Positions 16,447 through 24,672 of a stretch of DNA of 64,000 nt are shown here, piece after piece. A program made the translations under genes and the position numbers. Source of the stretch: Oleisolibacter albus. GTDB taxonomy: Bacteria; Pseudomonadota; Alphaproteobacteria; Azospirillales; Azospirillaceae. The DNA is taken from NCBI RefSeq assembly GCF_003336875.1, contig NZ_QGNJ01000003.1, positions 62,001 to 126,000 of the forward strand. The letters are read 5' to 3'. How positions within the stretch are numbered: position 1 is the stretch's first letter; each line of letters begins with the position of its first letter. A model generated the notes under the pieces. The model made no database searches and was not told where the DNA came from. It worked only from the letters and a program-made list of their open reading frames with translations.

Positions 16447-17100
16447 ATGTCCACCGTTGACGGCGTCGCCGGTACGACCCAGACCAAAGATCAGCTGGCC
16501 CAGACCCGGCTGACCACCGATACACAGTCCTTCCTGCGCCTGCTGACGGCACAGCTGAAGAACCAGGACCCGATGCAGCCGGTGGACTCGACCCAATGGG
16601 TCAGCCAGCTGGCCCAGTTTTCCTCAGTCGAACAGGCCGTGGCCGCCAATTCGAAGATCGCCGAGGTGCTGAGCGAGCTGAAATCCAGCAACGACCGCAT
16701 GGATCTCAGCTATATCGGCCGCCAGGTCGAGGTGGACAGCGGCACGGTCGGTCTGAAGGACGGCAAACTCAGCGCCTCCTACTCCATTCCGGAGGGGGCC
16801 AAGTCGGTCGATCTCTATATTCTCGACGGCGAGGGTCGCATCGTGGCCTCGGCCAAGGGTGATCCGCTGGCCGGTACGCACAGCTTCACCTGGGACGGCA
16901 CCACCAGCACCGGGACCAAGGCGCCGGAGGGAGCCTATACGGTGCTGGTCCAGGCCACCGACGAGAACAGCAAGTCGCTGACCACTGGCCTGACCCATTC
17001 GGCCAAGGTCACCGGCATCCGCCGTGAGGATGGCAGCACCGTCTTTGTCCTGGATGATGGCACCACCACGGGCCGCGACAGCATCATCGCCGCGGCCTGA
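16447..17100 (+). CDS. flgD: Flagellar hook assembly scaffold
   Basis: The protein has 217 residues. The N-terminal signature FLRLLTAQLKNQDPMQPVDS and the following WVSQLAQFSSVEQAV are diagnostic of FlgD. The C-terminal half contains the beta-rich segment FTWDGTTSTGTKAPEGAYTV of the FlgD tudor/Ig-like domain. FlgD caps the growing hook and is needed for FlgE polymerisation. It follows fliK by 15 bases with GAAGAAGGA upstream. Its stop codon directly abuts the stop of a convergent regulator gene. Confidence 0.94.
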   Translation: MSTVDGVAGTTQTKDQLAQTRLTTDTQSFLRLLTAQLKNQDPMQPVDSTQWVSQLAQFSSVEQAVAANSKIAEVLSELKSSNDRMDLSYIGRQVEVDSGTVGLKDGKLSASYSIPEGAKSVDLYILDGEGRIVASAKGDPLAGTHSFTWDGTTSTGTKAPEGAYTVLVQATDENSKSLTTGLTHSAKVTGIRREDGSTVFVLDDGTTTGRDSIIAAA

Positions 17101-17709
17101 TCAGCCCATGAACCAGACACCGGCGACCCGGTGCAGCTTCTCCACATCCTCGAGATCGAGGGTGACGCGACGGCGGGACAGCGTCAGGCCATAAAGCTGT
17201 CCGTCATCGTCCTGGCGCAGATAGAAGGCTAGCGGCGTCCAGCTGACCCGGTTGATGACCAGATCGCCGACCCGCGGCACCCCCGCCGGACTGACATGCA
17301 GGACAACCCCCGGCATCAGAGCCGGGGCATTGCTGAGGTCGTTGATGACGATGGCATAGGCATCCGGATCGCCGCGGAGCTGTTCCGGTGCCGGAACAAT
17401 GCCGATTGCCTCTGCCGCGCTGCCCGCCCGCGTCAGGTCACGGCCATCATAGAGGGGGAGTGACGTCCGTTCGGCCCGCTGCGGCAGCATCAGCGCCAGC
17501 AGCGGACTCCCCGGCGCCAGCAGCGCCTCCGGGTTCAGGCCCATGGCGCGGCCCAGCCGCAGCACATGGTCCGGACGCAGCGGGCGGACGCCGTTCTCCA
17601 GCTTCGACAGTTCGCCTTTCGACATGCCGGCGGCTGCCGCCAGCCGCGCCAGACTGAGCCCGCGTTCCTCACGCAACGCCCGCAGGCGCGGACCATCCTG
17701 TTCCTGCAT
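17101..17709 (-). CDS. XRE-family regulator with degenerate S24-like domain
   Basis: Read from the ATG at 17709 this is 202 residues. Residues ~5-65 form a Cro/CI helix-turn-helix (LRALREERGLSLARLAAAAGMSKGELSKLENG). The C-terminal half resembles the LexA/CI peptidase fold (AYAIVINDLSNAPALMPGVVLHVSP, then RVGDLVINRV). The catalytic Ser normally found at the S-M-x-P site is not evident, so self-cleavage is doubtful. Longer starts are open, but a 7-bp inverted repeat spans 17723-17741 and would then lie inside the coding sequence; this favours 17709. The gene is a lone minus-strand insertion between flgD and the flgF operon. Its targets are unknown. Confidence 0.75.
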   Translation of the reverse strand: MQEQDGPRLRALREERGLSLARLAAAAGMSKGELSKLENGVRPLRPDHVLRLGRAMGLNPEALLAPGSPLLALMLPQRAERTSLPLYDGRDLTRAGSAAEAIGIVPAPEQLRGDPDAYAIVINDLSNAPALMPGVVLHVSPAGVPRVGDLVINRVSWTPLAFYLRQDDDGQLYGLTLSRRRVTLDLEDVEKLHRVAGVWFMG

Positions 17710-17722
17710 CGCAGCCCCGTCC

Positions 17723-17741
17723 TGTTTCCAGCCGGGAAACA
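17723..17741. promoter_or_regulatory. Inverted repeat upstream of the XRE regulator
   Basis: TGTTTCC and GGAAACA form a perfect 7-bp inverted repeat around AGCCG, 14 bases before the regulator's start codon. The spacing and symmetry fit an autoregulatory operator for a dimeric XRE repressor. This is an inference. Confidence 0.45.
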
Positions 17742-17771
17742 TACACGAAGTGCCTGACAAGGAAAGAGGGA

Positions 17772-18221
17772 TCAGCTGCGCTGATTGATCTGGTGGATCA
17801 TCTTGTTGAGGGTGATGTCCTGGACATGGCCATCCACCGCTTCGTTGGCGATCCGCACCATCTCGGCCTTCAGCTGGGCAGGATCGACGCGGTCCGGTTG
17901 CAGCCCGCCCTCGGCGCCCCGGGCATAGAGGAAGCGCAGCAGCCGGTCATGCACCAGGGGAAGCGAGGCATTGACCGAGGTGCCGGGTGTGAAGTCCACC
18001 GTCATCTCCACGGCCACGAAGGCGGCGACGCGGCCCTGGCTCCAGACCGGGACGATGACGGATTCGCCGTTGGACTGGGAAGGCGGTGCCCCGGTCTCCG
18101 GACGGATGGTGGGCGGCGGGACGGTCGGCCGCTGACCCTGGCTGATCAGGCCGCCGAGATAGAGGCCGCCGGCAAACAGCACGATGCCGGCCAGGACCGG
18201 GGAGAGGGGGAGCTTGGCCAT
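17772..18221 (-). CDS. FliL-like single-pass flagellar protein
   Basis: This 149-residue protein has one N-terminal membrane helix (LAGIVLFAGGLYLGGLI), a Pro-rich linker and a periplasmic domain. The domain contains VAAFVAVEMTVDFTPG, the segment LPLVHDRLLRFLYARG and the C-terminal VDGHVQDITLNKMIHQIN. The order and chemistry resemble FliL, which associates with the stator and basal body, but the similarity is distant. It is the last gene of the flgF-flgG-flgA-flgH operon, five bases after flgH. A classical fliL could still exist elsewhere in the genome. Confidence 0.6.
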   Translation of the reverse strand: MAKLPLSPVLAGIVLFAGGLYLGGLISQGQRPTVPPPTIRPETGAPPSQSNGESVIVPVWSQGRVAAFVAVEMTVDFTPGTSVNASLPLVHDRLLRFLYARGAEGGLQPDRVDPAQLKAEMVRIANEAVDGHVQDITLNKMIHQINQRS

Positions 18222-18226
18222 GTCGG

Positions 18227-18964
18227 TCAGAACGGCAGGATGGCGTCCAGCACCTGCTGGCCGACGCGCGGCTGCTGCAGGTCGGTGATCTGGCCGCGGC
18301 CGCCATAGGCGATGCGGGCCTCGGCGATCTTCTCGTAGCTGACCGTGTTGCGCGTGGTGATGTCCTGGGGCCGGATGACGCCAGCGATGCGCAACTCGCG
18401 CAGTTCGTAGTTCACCCGCATCTCCTGCCGGCCGGCAATGACCAGATTGCCGTTGGGCAGGATCTCGGTCACCACGGCGGCGACCTTCAGCTGGATCTGC
18501 TCCTTGCGGTTGACGGCGCCATTCCCGCTGGAGCTGGAGCTGGAATTCATGTTGACCAGCTTGTCCTTGTCCACGCTGTTGGGGAACACGGCCCCGAGCT
18601 TGTTCTCGAACCCGAACAGGTTCGGCAGACCGGCCGCCTCGTTGGCGCCGCGGGACCGGGTCGTCTGGTTGCTGATCTGCGCCTGTTCCGACATCTCGAT
18701 GACGACGGTGACGATGTCGCCGACCTTGTTGGCGCGCAGGTCGCGCAGGAAGCCGCGCGCGTCGGATTCCCACAGGCTGGCCGGCTGGCGCAGCTGCATG
18801 GAGCGCTCGGGCATCGGCATGCTGACACCGGCCGCCTCCATCTGGCGGGCTGGATCGTCGATGGGGGTCATGCTGGGCGCCCGTCCCAGGTGATCCAGCC
18901 GGTCGGCGCAGGCGGCCAGCAGCAACGGGGCCAGCAGCAGCGCGGCGGGACGGTGGATGGACAT
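18227..18964 (-). CDS. flgH: Flagellar L-ring lipoprotein
   Basis: Starting at the ATG at 18964 gives 245 residues. A lipoprotein signal (LLLAPLLLAAC, lipid-attachment Cys) is followed by the FlgH body with SLWESDARGFLRDLRANKVGDIVTVVIEM and the C-terminal RIAYGGRGQITDLQQPRVGQQVLD. FlgH forms the outer-membrane bushing of the flagellar rod. A Ser run (NSSSSSSGNG) lies in the middle loop, as is common in this family. The gene lies in the minus-strand operon between flgA and the FliL-like gene. Confidence 0.95.
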   Translation of the reverse strand: MSIHRPAALLLAPLLLAACADRLDHLGRAPSMTPIDDPARQMEAAGVSMPMPERSMQLRQPASLWESDARGFLRDLRANKVGDIVTVVIEMSEQAQISNQTTRSRGANEAAGLPNLFGFENKLGAVFPNSVDKDKLVNMNSSSSSSGNGAVNRKEQIQLKVAAVVTEILPNGNLVIAGRQEMRVNYELRELRIAGVIRPQDITTRNTVSYEKIAEARIAYGGRGQITDLQQPRVGQQVLDAILPF

Positions 18965-19015
18965 GGGGCCGCTCCTTTTCTGGGGACGGGCGAGGCGGGA
19001 CATCGGCGGTGGACC

Positions 19016-19699
19016 TCAGTCGGAGGCGGAAACCAGCCCCGGTCCGATGGCCGTGGCCGTCAGCGTCCGGTTGCTGTCAACATTCTGGACGCGGACAAGA
19101 CTGCCCGTGGCGGCGTCCTCCAGGGCGCGGCCCTGGGCCGTCACCAGAAGGCTGCCCTGACGGTACTGCACCGTCACCGGCTTGTTGCGGTGGACGACGA
19201 TCGGCGTGCTGACGGAGTTGGACTGGATGGGGCGGCCGGGGGTCAGAACCCGCTTCACCTCCATCCCGACCAGGGACTCCTTGTCGGTGACGGAGCGGGC
19301 ACCGACCTGCGCGGTGCGCACCGGGATCAGCGTGATGTCCCCTTCGGCGATGACATCGCCCGGCGACAGGCGCCGGGTGGGGACCGGAAGCGGGATCTCG
19401 GTCCAGATCTCGCCATCGACGCGGACACGGTCGCCATTGCCGCGCAGGATGGCGGCGAAGCGGCCGGACTTGGGATCGAAGTTCAGGGCCTCGACCGCGT
19501 CCACGTCCGCCGTGACCTGGTTCTGCAGACGCAGATGCAGCTCCCCCTCGCCCAGCGCGGCGCCGTAACGGTTCTCGAATGCCGTGCGCAGCAGCGTGTC
19601 CGCATCCGCGCGGGCGGACAGCGTACCCATGTCCGCGTGAGCGGACAGCTGGGCGGCGACGAGCAGGGCACCGGCGAGGAAAGGGAGCAACACACGCAT
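19016..19699 (-). CDS. flgA: Flagellar P-ring assembly chaperone
   Basis: The 227-residue protein has a signal peptide (MRVLLPFLAGALLVAAQLSAHA), a variable N-terminal domain and a C-terminal SAF domain (RRLSPGDVIAEGDITL, then MEVKRVLTPGRPIQSNSV). FlgA is the periplasmic chaperone for FlgI polymerisation into the P ring. It starts 11 bases after flgG and precedes flgH by 51 bases; the order flgF-flgG-flgA-flgH is common in alphaproteobacteria. Confidence 0.93.
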   Translation of the reverse strand: MRVLLPFLAGALLVAAQLSAHADMGTLSARADADTLLRTAFENRYGAALGEGELHLRLQNQVTADVDAVEALNFDPKSGRFAAILRGNGDRVRVDGEIWTEIPLPVPTRRLSPGDVIAEGDITLIPVRTAQVGARSVTDKESLVGMEVKRVLTPGRPIQSNSVSTPIVVHRNKPVTVQYRQGSLLVTAQGRALEDAATGSLVRVQNVDSNRTLTATAIGPGLVSASD

Positions 19700-19709
19700 C
19701 GTCAGGGCC

Positions 19710-20495
19710 TCACCGCATCTGCACGAGGGTATTCAGCATCTGGTCGCCGGCTTCGACGGTCCGGCTGTTCATCTCGTAGGCGCGCTGCGCCGAGATCAGG
19801 CTGGTGATCTCCGACACGATGTTGACGTTGGAGGCTTCCACGTAACCCTGGCGGATGGTGCCGAAGCCCTGCTGGCCGGGGATGCCCAGCAGCGGCACGC
19901 CCGATGCCGGCGTCTCGCGGAACAGGTTGTCGCCCATGGCCTCCAGGCCGGCCTCGTTGACGAACATGGCCATGTCGAACTGGCCGACATTCTCCGGCTC
20001 CTGCTGGCCGTCCACATAGGCCAGCACCTCGCCATTGGCGTTGATGGTGACCTTGCGGGTGTTCTCCGGCACGGTGATGCCGGGGCTGACCTCGTAGCCA
20101 TCCACGGTGACGATGGTGCCTTCCGGCGAGAGCTGGAAGTTGCCGGCGCGGGTATAGGCGGTGTCGCCCGTGGGCATGGTGACCAGGAAATAACCGCGGC
20201 CCTGGATGGCGGTGTCGTAATCATTCTCGGTCTGGGTCAGCGGGCCCTGGCCGCTGACGCGGGCCACGGCGGCCGGCTTCACGCCGAGGCCGAGCTGGAT
20301 GCCGGCCGGCACGATGTCGCCCTGATCCGAGGAGGTGGCGCCCGGCCGCAGCTGCGACTGGTACATCAGATCCTGGAACTCGGCGCGGGAGCGCTTGTAG
20401 CCAACCGTGTTCATGTTGGCGATGTTGTTGGAGATGACCTCGACATTGAGCTGCTGGGCCATCATGCCGCTGGCGGCGATATTGAGCGTGCGCAT
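19710..20495 (-). CDS. flgG: Flagellar distal rod protein
   Basis: The protein has 261 residues, normal for FlgG. The N-terminal heptad region MRTLNIAASGMMAQQLNVEV with NNIANMNTVGYKRSRAEF and the C-terminal SAQRAYEMNSRTVEAGDQML are the paired coiled-coil signatures of rod/hook proteins. It forms the distal rod and lies between flgF and flgA in the operon. Confidence 0.96.
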   Translation of the reverse strand: MRTLNIAASGMMAQQLNVEVISNNIANMNTVGYKRSRAEFQDLMYQSQLRPGATSSDQGDIVPAGIQLGLGVKPAAVARVSGQGPLTQTENDYDTAIQGRGYFLVTMPTGDTAYTRAGNFQLSPEGTIVTVDGYEVSPGITVPENTRKVTINANGEVLAYVDGQQEPENVGQFDMAMFVNEAGLEAMGDNLFRETPASGVPLLGIPGQQGFGTIRQGYVEASNVNIVSEITSLISAQRAYEMNSRTVEAGDQMLNTLVQMR

Positions 20496-20534
20496 GGTGA
20501 TGCGTTTTCCTTGAACAGTCGCGGACGGCGTCGG

Positions 20535-21284
20535 TTACGAGGCCGGGCCGCCGAGCTTGTTGATGGCGTTGCGCTGGCGGTCGTTCTCCGTCTCGGTCAG
20601 GCGCGAGGCCAGACCGTAGGCGCGGGTGAGGTCGACCAGCCGGACCATTTCCACGATCGGCTGGACGTTGGAGCCTTCCACCGCCCCCTGGACGACGGTC
20701 ACGTCGGTGGCGGGCTGCGGCTGGCCGGTGGCAGCGACGAGGCCGGAGCCTTCACGCTGCAATCCTTCGGGATTGGGCAGCGTGAACAGGCCGATGCGGC
20801 CCAGTTCCACGGTCTGCACCTCCTCGCCGGCGGCTTCCACCGTGTAGGACAGGGTGCCGTCGGCGGCCACGGTGATCGGCCCCACATCCTCGGGCACGTC
20901 GATCATGTTGCCGTCCCCGTCCAGCACCGGATGCCCGTCCACGCTGACCAGCGCGCCATCGGGCGAGCGGTTCAGGCGGCCGTCGCGGGTGTAGCGCGGG
21001 CCATCGGGCGTCTGCACCTGCAGCCAGGCATCACCGCGGATGGCGATATCCAAGGGGTTGCCCGTGGTGGTGATGGTGCCTTCGCGCAGGTCGGTATAGG
21101 TGGCGCGGTCGACGACGAACGCCGTCTGGTCGCCTTTGCCGACGCGGCTGACAAAATCGTCGAACACCGGCCGTTCCGCCCGGTAGGCGGTGGTGTTCAT
21201 GTTGGCGACGTTGTTGGCCGTCACATCCAGCATGCGGCGCAGCGCCATCTGCTGGGACAGCGCGACATACAGCGCGTTTTCCAA
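20535..21284 (-). CDS. flgF: Flagellar proximal rod protein
   Basis: The 249-residue rod protein has N-terminal VALSQQMALRRMLDVTANNVANMNTTAYRAERPVF and C-terminal VEMVRLVDLTRAYGLASRLTETEND. Its divergence from FlgG and its first place in the flgF-flgG-flgA-flgH operon identify it as FlgF. It is transcribed from the bidirectional box at 21344-21358. Confidence 0.93.
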   Translation of the reverse strand: MENALYVALSQQMALRRMLDVTANNVANMNTTAYRAERPVFDDFVSRVGKGDQTAFVVDRATYTDLREGTITTTGNPLDIAIRGDAWLQVQTPDGPRYTRDGRLNRSPDGALVSVDGHPVLDGDGNMIDVPEDVGPITVAADGTLSYTVEAAGEEVQTVELGRIGLFTLPNPEGLQREGSGLVAATGQPQPATDVTVVQGAVEGSNVQPIVEMVRLVDLTRAYGLASRLTETENDRQRNAINKLGGPAS

Positions 21285-21328
21285 GGAACCAGCCTCCTGC
21301 TTGCAGGGCCAGCGGACCCGGTTCCAGT

Positions 21329-21373
21329 CCAGGGTCCCCAGTTTTGAACCGGCTTTAATGTGCCGGGGCTAGG
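21329..21373. promoter_or_regulatory. Shared divergent CtrA-like box, flgF operon / TPR-mot operon
   Basis: TTGA (21344-21347), 7 nt, TTAA (21355-21358). To the right, 10 nt then CTAGG (21369-21373), serving the TPR gene and motAB. To the left, on the minus strand, 10 nt then CCTGG (21333-21329), serving flgF. One box appears to serve two divergent promoters with identical spacing. Confidence 0.6.
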
Positions 21374-21408
21374 TTAAATCCACGTTCAAGATCCGCCGCG
21401 GGTTGCCG

Positions 21409-23715
21409 ATGAGAAACCACTCCTGCCTGCTCCTGGCCGTCGGCCTGTCTTTGGCGGTGCCGGCCCTGGCCGCGCCGGCACCGGTCGAGGTGCGGGTCAA
21501 TGGCAGCACCACGGAACTGGCCATCGAAACGGGGGCCACCGCACCCGAACTGTTCCAGCGCGACCAGTGCGGTGCGCTTCTGGTGCTGTCCATGCCGGAG
21601 GGGCTGGACGTCTCCGCGGCCCGGACCGGTGGCGGCCGCATCCGCGGGGTTGGTCTGGTGGATGCAAAGACCCTGACCATCGCCACCGATTGCGGCTCGC
21701 AGCTGGCGCTGCGGCGCGTGCGCGACCGGACGGTGCTGACGGTGTCGGCGCCGCCGCTGCCCGGGCGCAAACCGCTGTCGGCCGGAGCGCAGCTGTCCGG
21801 AGCGACGGTCTCCGGGGCGGCCGGGGCCACTGCGGCGTCGGCTGCTGCTGTTCCGCCCACTGCGGTTCACGCCCCCCTGCCCGTGACCGGCATGTCCGCA
21901 TCGGCCGCGGTTCCCGCCGGGGGGCCGGCGTCCCCCGCCCAGACGGCGGCCGACGCCGCCTTTGCCCGCTCGGCCATCGCCAAAGGACTGCACGATGCGG
22001 AGGAACCGCCCGCGCCGCCGCAGGCGTCGGCCGCTGATACGGCGGGACAGGCAGCCGCCCGCGCCCCGCGTCGGGATCTGCGCATTCCCGATCCCGGCTG
22101 GGGTACGGGGGCGCCGGTGCTCGATCTGGCCGGATGGCGCCGGGGACCATTCCTTGTCGAACGGGATCGGCTGCGACAGGCGGCGGCGGCCGATGCCGCC
22201 CAGGCAGCCGATGCGCGGCGAGACCTCATTCGCTTCCAGCTGGCCTGGGGCCTGGCCCCCGAAGCCCTTGCCGCGCTGGAGGCCGCCGGTGCCGTCGGTC
22301 TTGACCGGGCGGTGGCCGCGGTGGCGGCGACCCTGGCCGACCCGACCCATCCGGCTGCGGACTGGCTGTTGACCGACGAGAGTTTGCATGCCGGCGACGG
22401 TCCGCTGTGGGCGGCCGTGCTGTTGCAGCGGCGGGGGCGCGGCAGCGAGGCCCTGAAATATCTTCCCGCCGCTGGACGGGCGCTGCCGCAGCTGCCCCCC
22501 GAGGCCCGGCGTCTGGCCGGATTCGATCTGCTGGCCGTGGCGGCGGATGCCGGGCTTGATGGCATGGCCCGCGAGTTCGCGCGCCAGATCGAGGGGGCCG
22601 GCCCCACGGACGAGGATCTTGCCCGCCTGTTCTATGAGATCGGCCGCCTGCATGCGGTGGCCGGGCGCATGACTCTGGCCCTGGCCCAGTGGGACAAGGC
22701 GGCGGCCCGCCCGTTCCAGGCGGGGGCCAAGGCGCGTCTGGCCGCGGTGGATGCCCGGCTGGCCACCGCTGACCTGGACTCCAGGACGGGCGCGGAGATA
22801 CTGGAACTGCTGGTCCGCGACTGGCCGCAGTCTCCGGTGGAGGCCGGTGCCCTGTTCAGCCTGGCCCGGATCGACGCCGGGCAGGGGCGTCAGCTGGCCG
22901 CCCTGGACCGCCTGCGTCTGCTGCACCAGCGCTTCCCGGATCTGCCGCCGGCAGAGACGGCCGCCGCGACCGATCTGGCCGGGCGTCTGCTGGGGGAGAT
23001 GGCTGGTCCCGCCGGCGAATCCCTGGCCTTGGCTGATCGCATCCTGACCTTCGAGCGCTGCCGCGATCTGCTGCCCGACGGGAAGGCCGGGTGGGATGTG
23101 CGCCGGCGCTATGCCGCCCTGCTGCGTGAGGCCGGCGCCTTCAAGGCCGCGGAGGCGGAGCTGCAAGGTCTGATGACCCTGGTGCCGGCCGCCGACAAGC
23201 CGTCGCTGATTGTCGATCTCGCCCGTCTGCAACTGGCGGCCGGCGATCCGGCGGCGGCCCTGGCGGCGCTTGACGGGATCGACAAGCCCACCGGCACGGC
23301 GGCGGCCCTGAAGGCTCAGGCCTTGACGCGGGCCGGCGATCTGAAGGGGGCGCTGGCGCTGGTATCGTCGGCCGAGGACGCCGACGGGTTGCAGGCCCGG
23401 GCAGCCATTCTGTGGCGGCAGGAACGCTGGGCTGATGCCGCGGGCGTGCTGACCAGACTCGAGGCCAAACAGCCGTTGAGCGCGGAGGATGCGGCACGGC
23501 TTGCCCTGGCCAGCCTGCTGACCGGCGACGGTGCCACGGCTGCGCGCGTGTTGACGCAGCATGAGGGCGCGCTGGGCGGCGAGACCCTGGCGCAAGGGCT
23601 GCAGGCCCTGGCCCGTCCCGTTCCGGTCTCCGCCGCAGGCGAGCGCGATCTGCGGCAGCTGCTGGATGACAGCCGCGCCCTTGGCCGGCTTGTCCGCGGA
23701 GGCGTCTCCAATTGA
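21409..23715 (+). CDS. Periplasmic TPR-like protein upstream of motAB
   Basis: I do not recognise the family with certainty. From the ATG at 21409 the protein has 768 residues. It has a signal peptide (CLLLAVGLSLAVPALAAPAP), an N-terminal beta-rich segment (residues ~25-115, VEVRVNGSTTELAIETG), a Pro/Ala linker (~115-220), then about 500 residues of helical TPR-like repeats (for example GGRLHAVAGRMTLALAQW-type pairs and AALAALDGIDKPTGTAAALKAQAL). It has a flagellar-type promoter and leads into motA, with 70 bases between. In rhizobia a periplasmic protein, MotC, is encoded with motB and helps the stator. A comparable role is plausible, but no homology is shown here. Confidence 0.7.
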   Translation: MRNHSCLLLAVGLSLAVPALAAPAPVEVRVNGSTTELAIETGATAPELFQRDQCGALLVLSMPEGLDVSAARTGGGRIRGVGLVDAKTLTIATDCGSQLALRRVRDRTVLTVSAPPLPGRKPLSAGAQLSGATVSGAAGATAASAAAVPPTAVHAPLPVTGMSASAAVPAGGPASPAQTAADAAFARSAIAKGLHDAEEPPAPPQASAADTAGQAAARAPRRDLRIPDPGWGTGAPVLDLAGWRRGPFLVERDRLRQAAAADAAQAADARRDLIRFQLAWGLAPEALAALEAAGAVGLDRAVAAVAATLADPTHPAADWLLTDESLHAGDGPLWAAVLLQRRGRGSEALKYLPAAGRALPQLPPEARRLAGFDLLAVAADAGLDGMAREFARQIEGAGPTDEDLARLFYEIGRLHAVAGRMTLALAQWDKAAARPFQAGAKARLAAVDARLATADLDSRTGAEILELLVRDWPQSPVEAGALFSLARIDAGQGRQLAALDRLRLLHQRFPDLPPAETAAATDLAGRLLGEMAGPAGESLALADRILTFERCRDLLPDGKAGWDVRRRYAALLREAGAFKAAEAELQGLMTLVPAADKPSLIVDLARLQLAAGDPAAALAALDGIDKPTGTAAALKAQALTRAGDLKGALALVSSAEDADGLQARAAILWRQERWADAAGVLTRLEAKQPLSAEDAARLALASLLTGDGATAARVLTQHEGALGGETLAQGLQALARPVPVSAAGERDLRQLLDDSRALGRLVRGGVSN

Positions 23716-23724
23716 AAACACAGT

Positions 23725-23746
23725 TTAACCGCGCCGGGGCAGGATG
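23725..23746 (+). promoter_or_regulatory. CtrA-like half box and -10 element of motA-motB
   Basis: TTTAACC with TTAA at 23725-23728, 10 nt, then GCAGGATG (23739-23746). The upstream half (TTGA at 23712-23715) is spaced 9 nt rather than 7. The motA ATG lies 39 bases downstream. Confidence 0.5.
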
Positions 23747-23785
23747 CCATGCCTGGCCCCGTGGCCGAAGCCCGGAGATATTCGG

Positions 23786-24670
23786 ATGAACCTTGTCATC
23801 GGCGCGATCATTGTATTCGGTTCCGTCCTCGGCGGCTTCTTCGCCCTCGGCGGTCATCTCGGCGTTTTGTGGCAGCCTTTCGAGCTGGTGATCGTGGGCG
23901 GCGCGGCATTCGGCGCCTTCGTCATCGCCAACCCCCGTGAGGTCATCCGCCAGACCGGTGCCAGCGTGGCCTCCCTGCTGCGGGGCGGGCAGCATCGGCG
24001 CTCCGACTATCTGGACCTGCTGGCCCTGCTCTACACCGTGCTGCGCACGGCGCGGACCAAGGGGCTTCTCGGCTTGGAGAAGGATATCGAGACCCCCGAG
24101 GACAGCGCCCTGTTCCAGCAGTTCCCCACCGTGGCCCAGCATACGCGGGCGCTGCGGTTCCTGACCGACTATCTGCGTCTGATGTCGCTGGGGGCCGACC
24201 GCGCCACCGAGATGGAGGCGTTGATGGACGAGGAGCTGGTGACGCTGAACAAGGAGTTCCAGCGCGTGCCCAAGAGCCTGCATACGGTGGCGGAAGCGCT
24301 GCCGGCGCTCGGTATCGTGGCCGCGGTGCTGGGCATGATCAAGGCCATGGGCGCCATCTCGGCCCCGCCGGAAACGCTGGGCAAGCTGATCGGCGGCGCC
24401 ATGGTCGGCACCTTCCTGGGCGTGCTGCTCTCCTACGGTGTGGTGGGGCCGCTGGCCAGTGCCATGATCCGCATGCGGGACGAGGAAATGCGCTATTTCC
24501 ACTGCATCAAGGCCGCCCTCATCGCGCATCTGCACGGATCGGCCCCGGCCATCGCCGTGGAGCATGCCCGCAAGATGCTCTACGCCGAGGTGCAGCCCAG
24601 CTTCTATGAGGTGGAGGAGGTGACCACCAACGCGTCCCAGCGCCTCAATGAACGTCAGAAGGCGGCCTGA
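23786..24670 (+). CDS. motA: Flagellar stator proton-channel subunit MotA
   Basis: The start at 23786 gives 294 residues with four transmembrane helices (MNLVIGAIIVFGSVLGGFFALGG first) and a cytoplasmic loop containing RLMSLGADRATEMEALMDEEL. The third and fourth helices are clear at LPALGIVAAVLGMIKAMGAI and GGAMVGTFLGVLLSYGVVGPLA. It pairs with MotB to couple proton flow to rotation. motB begins two bases after its stop. Confidence 0.96.
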   Translation: MNLVIGAIIVFGSVLGGFFALGGHLGVLWQPFELVIVGGAAFGAFVIANPREVIRQTGASVASLLRGGQHRRSDYLDLLALLYTVLRTARTKGLLGLEKDIETPEDSALFQQFPTVAQHTRALRFLTDYLRLMSLGADRATEMEALMDEELVTLNKEFQRVPKSLHTVAEALPALGIVAAVLGMIKAMGAISAPPETLGKLIGGAMVGTFLGVLLSYGVVGPLASAMIRMRDEEMRYFHCIKAALIAHLHGSAPAIAVEHARKMLYAEVQPSFYEVEEVTTNASQRLNERQKAA

Positions 24671-24672
24671 TC

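Noticed and set aside
21355-23721. Nearly 800-codon open frame antisense to the TPR-like gene
   Set aside because: The plus strand has the signal peptide, promoter element and repeat structure; the antisense frame is Gly/Arg/Gln-rich with none of these.
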